From Calamus simplicifolius (Eukaryota > Streptophyta > Magnoliopsida > Arecales > Arecaceae): a stretch of DNA of 64,000 nucleotides. Position 1 is the stretch's first letter. Every line of letters begins with the position of its first letter. Under the pieces are notes generated by a model. That model was given only the letters and a program-made list of their open reading frames with translations. It did no database searches and was not told where the DNA came from. A program made the position numbers and the translations under genes. Shown in pieces: positions 33,690 through 43,919 of the stretch. The stretch is from positions 414,308-478,307 of the forward strand of contig UESW01005001.1 of assembly GCA_900491605.1 (NCBI GenBank), given 5' to 3'.

Positions 33690-36600
33690 GCAGGACCGGT
33701 GAATTTTGAGAATGTAAATAATGAAGGCATCGCCGTCTCTATGACGATTGCTAAGCACCCTGTAAAGAGGATATTGGTTGATAGTGGCAGCTCAGCTGAC
33801 ATCCTTACCTATGACGCTTTTGTTCGGATAGGATTATCCCTTAACTCTCTCCACGCTGTGGCAGCCCCTCTATTGGATTCATGGGGGATTCAGTAAGGGT
33901 TGAGGGCGAGATATCTTTGCCTGTGACAGCCGGAACACCGCCATGCCAAAGCACAGTGATCATGAAGTTCTTGGCCGTGCAGGTCCCCTTGGAATATAAC
34001 GCCATCCTCGGGCACCCAGGTTTGAATCTATTGGATGCGATTATCTCCACCCGGTGCCTGCTGGTGCAGTTCCCTACTAGCGAAGGTGTCGGGGAGATGA
34101 GGGGCAAGGTCGGCTCAGTCCTGCCCTGCTATCACACAGCGTCAAGCCCCTTGGAAGCCAAGTCGATTCCAGAAGCACATGACCCCAGGGAGTCCGGTAG
34201 GAGGGGAGAGCCGGCCGAGCACCTCCTAACCTTTCTCCTCAGGGATGTTCCAGTGAAGACTGTGCACATCGGTAGACTCCTCCCCTTGGAGGATCGTGAT
34301 CGCCTCCTAACCTTCCATCGGGCCAACTCAGATGTTTTCGCTTGGTCAGCATCTGATATGCCCGGCATCCCTCCAGAAGTAATCACTCACAAGCTCAATA
34401 TCGATTCGAAGCACCATCCAATCCACCAAAGGAAGAGAAGCTTCGCTCTCGAGCGGCAAAAAGCCATCGATGAGGAGGTTAACAAGCTGCTCAGTGCCGG
34501 CCACATCCGAGAGGCGCATTACTCTAACTGGCTGGCTAATGTGGTCATGGTGTGAAAGGCAAACAGGAGCTGAAGAATTTGCATCGATTTCACCGACCTC
34601 AACAAGGCATACCCAAAAGATAGTTTCCCCCTGCCAAGGATAGACCAACTGGTAGATTCCACCTCCGGCCATGAGCTTCTCAGCTTCATGGATGCCTTCT
34701 CTGGATATAACCAAATAAGGATGGACCCCAGCGATGAAGAGCACACATCTTTGTAACAGAAATGGGGATTTATTGCTACAAAGTTATGCCCTTCGGTCTC
34801 AAGAATGCAGGGGAGACCTATCAAAGATTGATGAACAGGGTGTTTAGGATCAGCTAGGCCGGAACATGGAAATCTACGTGGATAACATGCTAACCAAGAG
34901 CATCCGCACTTCTGATCATATCTCTGACCTAGAGGAAACCTTCAACAACCTCCGCCGCTTCCAGGTCAAGCTGAATCCCAAGAAATCTGCCTTCGAGGTC
35001 ACGGTGGGCAAGTTCCTGGGTTTTATGGTGACTCAGCAAGAGATCGAGGCAAACCCAGAGAAGATCAGCGCCATCCTCAACATGAGACCACCGTCCAGCA
35101 AGAAGGAAGTGCAGCGACTAACGGGGAGGGTAGCGGCTTTAAGTCATTTCCTCTCCAAATCGGCCGAGAGGTGCTTGCCCTTCTTCAAGGCCCTACGGAA
35201 AGTGAACAGCTTCGAGTGGACGAATGATTGCCAGAAAGCCTTCGACGGGTTGAAGGTATTTCTATCTTCTCCGCCGCTCCTGTCTAAGCCAAGAGATGGG
35301 GAAAGTCTTTTCCTTTACCTTGCCTCTTCTCCAGAGGCCGTTAGCTCAGTCTTGGTGCATCTCGATGCTGACGGGACCCAAAGGCCTGTTTATTACGTAA
35401 GCAAGGTGCTCCATGATGCAGAGGTCAGATACTCCAAGACAGAAAAAATCATCTTCGCCCTGATGTCTCCGCTCGATGTCTCCACCCATATTTTCAAGCT
35501 CATCCCATTGTGGTGCTCACGGACCAGCCCCTCCGGGCCATCCTGGCCCGTCCGGATACCTCGGGCTGACTCGCCAAGTGGGCCATCAAGCTGGAAGAAT
35601 TTGACCTCTCCTTCCAAGCACAGCCGGCTCTGAAGTCCCAAGTCCTGGCCAACTTCCTGGTCGAGTGCACTTGGGTGGATGAGGAGACCAGGAAGGTTTC
35701 CGTGGAGCAGCATGAGCCTAAGCCGAGCAATGATGGAGAAACCTAGATCCTCCATGTAGACAGCGCATCAAACTCTCAGGGAAGTGGTGCTGGCCTCATT
35801 CTCACCGGACCGGGTGGAGAGAGAGCAAAATGTGCCCTGCAGTTTCTATTCAAAGCCACCAAGAACCAAGCCGAGTACGAGGCCCTACTGGCAGGACTAA
35901 GGCTAGTCCAAGAGTTCGGAATAAGGCATCTCAGAGCTTTCACTGACTCGCAACTCGTCTCCGGACAAATCAACGAAGAGTACAAGACGCGTGACCCTGC
36001 TATGACTCAATACCTGGGCAAGGTTCGGGTCTTGGTCTCCCTGTTAGCTTATTTCGGCATCAGTTACACTCCCCGAAGTGAGAACGCCAAGGCCGACATC
36101 CTTTCCCGCCTGGCTACCTCCGCCGACGGCATCGCAAGAGATGCCTATATCGAATACCTAGAAAGGCCCAGCATAGAGGACGACGAGGAAGTCCTACCGC
36201 TCACCCAAGAGCCTACATGGAGGGATGCCTACGTCCGCTATCTCACGACACTCTCCCTGATGATCGCAATAAAGCAAGCTGCTCAAGTGGAGAGTTTCCA
36301 AATTTGTCCTCTTAGACGGAAGTCTATAGAGGAGGTCATTTTCCTACCCCCTACTCAGATGTGTAGGACCTGTCAATGCCGACTACATCCTTAGAGAAAT
36401 CCATGAAGGCATTTGCGGAAATCACCTGGGAGGCAGGTCCCTGGCCCAGAAGGCCGTCTGTCAGGGATATTTCTGGCTTACCATGAGGGAGGATGCTGCC
36501 AAACTACTTAAGAAGTGCGATGGTTGCCAGCGCTACTCATACATCCAGCATCAGCCATCTACCCCGCTAAGCCCACTTTCGACTCCTTGGCCCTTCGCTC

Positions 36601-37428
36601 AGTGGGGAATGGACATCCTCGGGCCATTCCCCCCAGCTTCGGGACAGCAAAGATTCTTGCTAGTAGCCATCAACTACTTTACCAAGTGGGTTGAGGTTGA
36701 GGCCCTGGCTAAGATCACCGAGAGTAAAGTCAAAGCCTTCTTCTGGAAGTCGATCATATGCCGCTTTGGCCTACCTCACACTCTCGTCACGGACAATGGC
36801 TGACAGTTCAACAATGATGCATTCAAAGCTTTTTGCGGTGAGCTGAGTATTTGCCATCGATTCACCTCTGTCGGCCACCCCCAGACCAATGGGAAGGCCG
36901 AGGTCATGAACCGCACCATTCTCAGAGGGCTCAGGACCCGGCTAGATGGATCCAAGGGTCGATGGGTGGAGAAGCTCCCCAGCGTGATATGGGCTTAACA
37001 CACGACCCCCAGAGCCCCGACGGGCGAGACTTCCTTTAGTCTCGTCTTCGGATCCGAAGCTATCATCCCTGTTGAGATCGGACTACCCAGTCCATGCATG
37101 GAGTCCTTTAACGAGGAAGACAATTCCACATTGATATGGGCTAATCTGGACTTCATCGATGAAGCACATGACTGGGCAAGGCTACGTACGGCGACCTTCC
37201 ATCAGCGGGCAGCCAAGTACTACAACGCCCGAGTTCGTCCCAAGGTCTGGTTTTGAGAAAGGCTGAAGTATCTAAGCCTATGGAGGGGGGCAAATTGTCC
37301 CCCAACTGGGGGGTCCTTATCGTGTCGCTGAGACACTCCACCGGAGAGCATACCGACTAGAAGAGCTCAACGGACAACCCATTATGCGTACCTGGAATGC
37401 GGATAACCTCTGCCAATATTATCAATGA
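33690..37428 (+). pseudogene. Pol of the Tat element: PR-RT-RH-aRH-IN, multiple stops
   Basis: Protease near 33770-34080 (LVDSGSSADILTYDAF, then YNAILGHPGLNLLDAI). RT from about 34330 (DVFAWSASDMPGI, FMDAFSGYNQIRM); the catalytic box near 34875 reads YVDN instead of YVDD. A Ty3-type RNase H lies near 35200-35480. A second RNase H (ILHVDSASNSQGSGAGLIL, AEYEALLAGLRL, FTDSQLV) spans about 35745-36120. Integrase follows with the HHCC region (CDGCQRYSY), MDILGPFPPASG, LVTDNG and NGKAEVMN (DDE residues). Pol ends at TGA 37426-37428 after NADNLCQYYQ. Stops occur near 34553, 34755, 36801 (TGA after LVTDNG), 36997 (TAA in WA*HTTPRAP) and 37253. The copy is dead but domain order is complete. Confidence 0.9.
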
Positions 37429-37504
37429 TGTATCCCCCCAGAATATGAACAATAAAGAGGGCCCCTTCCGATGCCACAGCCTATTATCCCTTGTGTCCAA
37501 GGAC

Positions 37505-38920
37505 CAGATCTCAAAAAAGGAGCTCACCGGCATTGCAGCTAACGGACACCACTCGGTCCATCTAGGAGATGCCCCCGAGTCGGTTCAAGTCCCTAACAGC
37601 TCTGTACCCGGTCGAGTCACCCCTCGGGCAGCACACAAACCCCCGAGGTAGTTCTAAAGGAGCTCACCGGCATCGTGGCTAACAGGACACTACTCGGTCC
37701 AGCTAGGAGACGCCCCTGAGTCGGTTCAAGTCCCTAACAACTCGTACCCGGTCGAGTCACCCCTCGGACGGCACACAAACCCCCAAGGTGGTTTTAAAAG
37801 AGCTCACCCGCATCGCGGCTAATGGGACACCACTCAGTCCGGCTAGGAGATGCCCCCAAGTCGGTTCAAGTTCCTAACAGCTCCGTACTCGGTTGAGTCG
37901 CCCCTCGGGCGGCACACAAACCCTTAAGGTGGTTCTAAAGGAGCTCACCGGCATCGCGGCTAATGGGACACCACTCGGTCCGGCTAGGAGACGCTCCCGA
38001 GTTGGTTCAAGTCCCTAACAGCTCTGTACCCAGTCGAGTCGCCCCGGGTGGCACACAAACCCCTGAGGTTGTTCTAAAGGAGCTCACCGGCATTGCAGCT
38101 AATGGGACACCACTCGGTCCGGCTAGGAGACACCCCCAAGTCGGTTTAAGTCCATAACAGCTCCATACCCGGTCGAGTCGCCCCTCAGGTGGCACACAAA
38201 CCCCGAGATGGTTCTAAAGGAGCTCACCGGCATCGTGGCTAATGGGACACCACTTGGTCCGGCTAAGAGATGCCCCCGAGTCAGTTCAAGTCCCTAACAG
38301 CTCCATACCCTATCGAGTCGCCCCTCGGGCAGCACACAAACCCCCGAGGTGGTTCTAAAGGAGCTCGCCGGCATCGCGGCTAACGGAACACCACTCGGCT
38401 AGGAGACACCCCCGAGCCGGTTCAAGTCCCTAACAACTCCATACCGATTGAGTCACCCCTCGGGTGGCACACAAACCCCCGAGGTGGTTCTAAATGAGCT
38501 CACCGGCATCATGGCCTACGGGACACCACTCGGCCCCGGCACGGAGGTGCCCCCCGAGTCGGTTAAGACCCTAAAGGCTCTGTACCCGCCGAGTACCCCT
38601 CGAGTGGCATAAACCCCCGAGGTGGTTCTAAAGGAGCTCGCAGGCATTGTAGCCTACGGGACACCACTCGGCCCTGGCACGGAGGTGCCCCCGAGTCGGT
38701 TAAGATCCTAAAGGCCCCGTACCTGCCGAGTCGCCCATCGGGCGGCACACAAACCTCCAAGATGGTTCTAAAGGAGCTCGCCGGCATCATGGCCTATGGG
38801 ACACCACTCGGCCCCAACACGGGGGTACCCCCAAGTTGGTTAAGACCCTAAAATCTCCGAACCCGCTGAGTCACCTCTCGAACGGCACACAGACCACCAA
38901 AATGGTTCTAAAGGGCCCTG
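37505..38920. repeat. 140-bp tandem repeats between pol and the accessory gene
   Basis: Marker AGCTC(A/G)CC(G/C)G starts at 37521, 37661, 37801, 37942, 38081, 38221, 38362, 38497, 38635 and 38775, a period of 135-141 bp and about ten units. Each contains GCATCGCGGCTAA-type, GGGACACCACTCGGTCC-type and GGCACACAAACCCCCGAGG-type blocks. Units towards the right are more diverged. No coding function is evident. Tandem repeats at this place are known in Ogre-type relatives, where they have seeded satellites. Confidence 0.92.
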
Positions 38921-39386
38921 CTTGGCCCTCACAGTCTCCAAGTCGGCGCAGACCTTCCTCGGTCAAGCCCGCTCGGCCCCCGACGCCCTCAAGTCGATCT
39001 CGGCGCTAAGTTGCCCTCGGATCGTTCCAAGTCCTTAGAAGATTCGGGCGCAGATGAATCTCCCTTCAAACAACCCGCGACAGCTTAATGCATCTTAAGC
39101 AATCTCCCACGCGGCTGGCATATCCCTCAAAGACGCATCCAAACGTTGGCAAATCTGGGGCTGCGATTTGGTCACGGCGTCATCAATGTGTGCAATGCTC
39201 ATAAACAGAAAACATCTCAGAAGGAAAGGTCCTCCTCATTAACAGGTACAGGGCCCGACTTGTCGTTAGTTGCATGACAAAACGTTCGACCCAGAGGAAA
39301 GAAGAGACAAAGTGCAAAAACATCTTCAAAAAAGGCTTTTCTTCATTAATAATGAAATTGAAGTACAAAATTTGGTTCGAGGCCAG

Positions 39387-41900
39387 TTACAAACCCGGCT
39401 CTTCCTCATCATCCTCTTCCTCAGCCGGCTCCTCGTCAGACTCCCCAGGATGGATCCCCTCGAGCTCGGCGATGTCGATTTTAAGAGCCGCAGACACCTT
39501 AGTTTTGCACATGTCGAAGCCCTTAACATAGGCATCGAGGCTGGCCTTGAGGACCTCCTTCCCAAATTCTGGCGAGGACTTATAGTTGACTATGGCCTGT
39601 CCCGCCTCGGCCTCAGCCTGTTGGGCCCTGGCATCGGCCTCCTGGGCTTGCATCTCAGCCCGTTGAGCCCTACCTTCGGCCTCCTTGGCTTGCGCCTTGG
39701 CCTGCTGTGCCCTAGCCACTGCTACCTTAGCATGTGCCTCGGCCTCCCAGGCTCGGTCCTCAGCTTCCTCGGCTCGCGCATTGGCCTCGTCTGCGTGAGC
39801 CACACCCCGGCTTTCTCATGGCCCACCTCGATCGCCGCCTTCTCCGCGGCGGCAGCTCTCTCAGCAGTGGCCCAGGCCTCATCTCGCGCCGCCCCGACCT
39901 CCCTCTCGGTGCGTTGAAGCTAAAGGACCAGCTCCTCATTCTTCTCCACGGTGGCCTTCAGTCTGTCTGAGACCAATTCGAATTTGACCTCGGCCGCGGA
40001 TGCCCGGCCACTCTCAGCTTCGGCCTGGCATTCCGCCTCCCTTATTCGGCTGCCTAGATCCTCCTTCCGGGCCTTGGCCTCATGGTGAAGTCGAGCAAGG
40101 CTCTGGGACTACGCCATGCTCTCCTTCTTATACTTGTCAGCCCGTGCCATGGACTTTATGAGCACATCCACTGAGTGAGACATCGCCTCACGAAGGGCTA
40201 TCGCCGCTGGCCATCCGTGGCAGAAGAATATGTTAGCCACAAAGACTGAGACATCAGAAGACACGTTCGAAAACGAAAGGAACTTAAAGGATTACCTGGA
40301 CAACGAGACCATCACCATATCTAGGAGCACGGAGTGGCTCAACCCCCACATCTCCTCCTCAGACTCGGCAGTCCGAAACTTCGACAAGAGATAGGCAGCC
40401 CGCCCAGCGTCTGTCATCGAGCCGAGCATGGGTGCGGGCCATGCCGTCTTCTCCTGTGGCCTTCAGCCCGAGGGCGAGTCGGGCGGCACGCTGATTGTTG
40501 GGATGAGCTCCCCGACTTATCCCTCTGCTTCTTGGTCGCCTCGTCCCAGCCCTGGACCTTCTAGCGACTAGTTCTCCCTCTTCGGCAGTTGGGGAGCACT
40601 CTCCATCTTCGGCTCAGTGGCAGCCAGAGGGCTGATAGCAACTGTAACTTGCCCCACCTCGGGCACGTCGGCGGTGGCAGGGGCTTCCTCTTCAAGATCA
40701 CAACAACCACGGTGGCTTTGGTGGTGACCGGAATCTCTCCTTCCTCTATTTCGGTCCCGGTCGGCCCCGGGACCACTTCTCCAACTGGCGTTTCCTCAGC
40801 CGGCTCCTCTGCAGGCGTTGGAGCCTTGGGGACTTCAGCGGCTTGAGCCAGCTCGGCCTGCTCTTTCCTTCGAGCTTTCTTTGCCAGCCTTGACGTTTCC
40901 CCGGTAGCCGGCCTCTTTTGCTTTAAGGGGCTTCAAATACGCCGACGGAAAACTTCATCGCTGCACCCAAAAACAAGGAATGTTAGCAACAACGTACAGT
41001 AATCCTTCAATCGAGACAGAAGGAATCGGACATCATGCTCACCGACCGTCGGGGCCAACTCAGCCTCTATCAGATTCTCCTCAATAGGAGTTCCTTGTAG
41101 CCAGGGATTTGGGAGTTGGACAATTGGGTGAAGAGCTCCCTAACCCTTTCTCCCACGGTGGAGTTATCGTTGGAGCTGGTATCCGGCTCCCTCCAGTCGG
41201 CCCTTACCCCGACTGGGCAAAGAGGAATCGAGGCTTCCACCCCCTAATTTTAGACGGGAGACCTAGGGGAAAGGCCCTACTCGGCCTGGCGGTGAATGCC
41301 CACCAGACCCCCTCACCTTGGCGGTGGAGCTTATAGAAAGCCCGGAACAGCGATAACCCAGGTCGGGCCTTCTGGAAGTAGCAAAGAATGACAAAAGCAC
41401 AGAAAATCTGAATCGAATTCGGAGTCAACTGTACCGGCGCTAATCTATACCTATCTAAGAGATTCAGGAAAAAAGAGTGAAAAGGGAGGAACAGTCCACA
41501 CTGGAAGAACTCCTCGTATAGAGCGACCGACCAGGATGGACGAAGGTCACTCTATCTTCGGGCCCCAGCGCGGATAGACGGAGGAAGCTGGGGACCATAT
41601 ACTTAGCCCTAATAGCCTCTACGTCTTTGGGGGTCACGATTGAGGCCACTCCTGATGGACCTACCGGATCAAGACTCACCGCTGGAGGTTGTCCCGGAGT
41701 GGGAGGACACAGGAACTGTCCTAATAGGGGAGGCTGGGGTAGATGGAGGTCCGGTCACCGTCGTCGATCGCGGATGGTAACGCCACCCACCGGCCGGGGC
41801 ACCTGGCTAACTGAAGGGGTTTGGCCTTCACTGTCGGAATGGGAAGACTCTACAATGGGCCTCTTACCCTCCCTAACACCATGGCGGTCCATGGGGTGAC
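39387..41900 (-). pseudogene. Antisense accessory gene of the Tat element (Transposase_28-like plus coiled coil)
   Basis: Read on the minus strand from about 41700. First comes a globular part with DVEAIRAKYMVPSFLRLSAL, LTPNSIQIFCAFVILCYF and FTARPSRAFPLGLPSKIRGW, resembling the plant family labelled putative gypsy-type transposon (PF04195). A basic/acidic linker follows (SRLAKKARRKEQAELAQAAE, about 40850-40920), then PAPMLGSMTDAGRAAYLLSK near 40400. A long Ala/Glu coiled coil (about 40150-39600) leads to IVNYKSSPEFGKEVLKASLD and an Asp/Glu-rich end at 39387. Introns seem to lie near 40970 and 40200-40300. There are frame changes (near 39800, 41200, 41500) and a stop in the coiled coil. The role is unknown; antisense genes are recorded in Grande/Retand-type elements. 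Confidence 0.7.
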
Positions 41901-42454
41901 ACAAAGGATAAGACTAACCTGGGAATTGAAAGGAACTCGAGGGCAGAAAGACTCAGGTTGCAGAGGAATTCAGAGAAAGGAAAGTTGGAAGAAAGTAATA
42001 GTAATGTAAAAGCTTTCCCCAGGCCCTTGGGGCGCTTTTATACCCCCATTTCCGAACGACGGTAATCAAGGCCCCACCACGTGGCGCTCTTCTATTGCGC
42101 CACGAGCTGTCCGCCAGAAATCTTGCCAACGCCGGAGATGTGCCTCCTCGATTCACCCCGAGAAGAATGATCCCCGACCAATCGCAGGGCATAAAAATAG
42201 AGAAACAATAATAATCTCCACCCTTTTTCCATTCCCCGATGGGCGCTTTCCTCAGGGCGTCCGACGTCGACGTCAGCCCCCACCTACCGCATGATTGTGG
42301 AAGATCTGCAAAGCGACACTGCCTTGGGACGATGCGCTGGCTCACCAAGCTATTAAAAGCGCACTAAAGAGTAATCATTTTTTGAATTCTCACGCCCCTC
42401 TCACCCAAAGGGCAGCGGGCGCGTGGCCCTTCGTGCTCAGGGGCATGAGGCATC
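41901..42454. other. Tat element untranslated region before the 3' LTR
   Basis: No gene recognised. It is the presumed 5' flank and promoter region of the minus-strand accessory gene; on the minus strand a TATA-like run (TATAAAAG) lies near 42035-42042, suggesting the accessory gene may have its own promoter. A purine-rich tract (AGGGGCATGAGGCATC) sits just before the LTR. Confidence 0.5.
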
Positions 42455-43873
42455 TGATGTGGCTGACGTAGCCACGAGGAAAATTATGACAAAATCAAAA
42501 GCTTAAGGCGGCCTCGCCCCGGCATCTCCAAGTCGGCCGAGCCTGCCCCGACTTCTCCAATCAGCCCAGCTTGGCCCCGGAACCTCCTAGTCGGCCGGGT
42601 CGGCCCCGACTTCTCCAAGTCGGCCCCACTCGGCCCCAGCACCTCCCAGTCGGCTGAGTCGGCCCCGACTTCTCCAAGTTGGCCCAACTCGGCCCCGACA
42701 CCTCCCAGTCGGCCGAGTCGGCCTCGACTTCTTCAAGTTGGCCCCGGCACCTCCCAGTCGGCCGAGTCGGCCCCAACTTCTTCAAGTCGGCCCCGCTTGG
42801 CTCCGGCACCTCCCAGTCGGCTGAGTCGGCCCCAATTCTCCATGTCGGCCCCGGCACCTCCAGTCAGCTGAGCCAGCCCCGACTTCTCCAAGTTGGCCCC
42901 GCTCAGCCCCGGCATCTCCCAGTCGGCCGAGCCGGCCCCAACTTCTTCAAGTCGGCCCCGCTCTGGCCCCAACTTCTCCAAGTCGGCCCGCTCGGCCCCG
43001 GCATCTCCCAGTCGGCCGAGCCAGCCCGACTTCTCCAAGTCGGCCCCGCTCGGCCCTGGCACCTCCTAGTCGGTCGAGTCGGCCCCGACTTCTCCAAGTC
43101 GGCCCTGCTCAGCCCCTACATCTCCAAGACGGCCGAGCCGGCCCCGACTTCCCTAAGTCAGCCCCGCTCAGCCCCAGCATCTCCCAGTCAGCCGAGTCAA
43201 CCCCAACCATCCCTGGTCGGCCCCGCCCCGGCATCTCCAGGTCGGCCGAGTCGGCCCTGCTCGGCCTCGGCGCCCTCAGAGAGTCAAGGCAGTCCCGACT
43301 TTCAAAAGTTGGCCCCAGAACGGTCCTAGCTGTTCAAGCCGCCATCCTTCTGACCCGCCGTCTGACACAACCAGGTCCAACCACCCACTAGCCGCTCCAT
43401 TGATGGGACCAGTCCTAACTACCCGCCAGCTCCACTGACTGATGGGACGTGGCTCACCAACCGCCATTTTTCCTCCTCTCCGATGGGACAGGACCCACCA
43501 ACCGGCCCAGATTCACGCAACCCCCATGAACCCCGCGGAATTCCCTTCTCACGAAACTCCATGGTTGTGCAGGTGTCATCCCCCTATAAAAGGGTAAGTC
43601 CACTCAGAAACAAGGTATGCAACTCATACGCTTGCTATCCTGATACCCATATAGGGATTCCCCCTTTTTGTGGACTCTTCTCATCTCAAAGAGGAGCTTG
43701 TCTGAGCTCTTCCTCAGTTGTGACCTCGGTTGCTGACTTGAGCGTCGGAGGGTCCCCATGGGAGCACCCCTCCGGTCTTGGGACTTTTTTGCAGGCCATC
43801 CGACCAGGCATGGATTCATGGATTAAGCAGCTCTCTTCTCCCAACATTCAAGACCGATGATCGGGCGTCATCA
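42455..43873 (+). repeat. 3' LTR of the Tat element (1419 bp)
   Basis: Starts TGATGTGGCTGACG and ends GGGCGTCATCA, followed by CATAC. Carries about thirteen ~59-bp units (42540-43240) against about eight in the 5' LTR, which explains most of the 265-bp length difference. TATA box TATAAAAG at 43585-43592. Confidence 0.9.
42540..43240. repeat. ~59-bp minisatellite in the 3' LTR
   Basis: Same CCCCGACTTCTCCAAGTCGG units as in the 5' LTR, including some shortened units (about 35-50 bp) near 42770-42990. Confidence 0.9.
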
Positions 43874-43919
43874 CATACTCTTTACACAAACAGACAAACT
43901 AACATTTTCTCTTGCACGC

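Larger units (their letters stand above)
30816..43873 (+). mobile_element. Tat-lineage Ty3/gypsy retrotransposon with antisense accessory gene
   Basis: LTRs at 30816-31969 and 42455-43873 both run TGATG...CATCA. CATAC lies directly before (30811-30815) and directly after (43874-43878), a perfect target duplication. Order inside: primer-binding site, gag, protease, RT, RNase H, a second RNase H, integrase, a 140-bp repeat array, a minus-strand accessory gene, 3' LTR. The extra RNase H after the Ty3-type one is the hallmark of the Tat lineage (Retand/Ogre/Grande relatives). Numerous stops in gag and pol show that this copy cannot make its own proteins. It inserted 12 bp outside the right end of CACTA-1. 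Confidence 0.93.
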
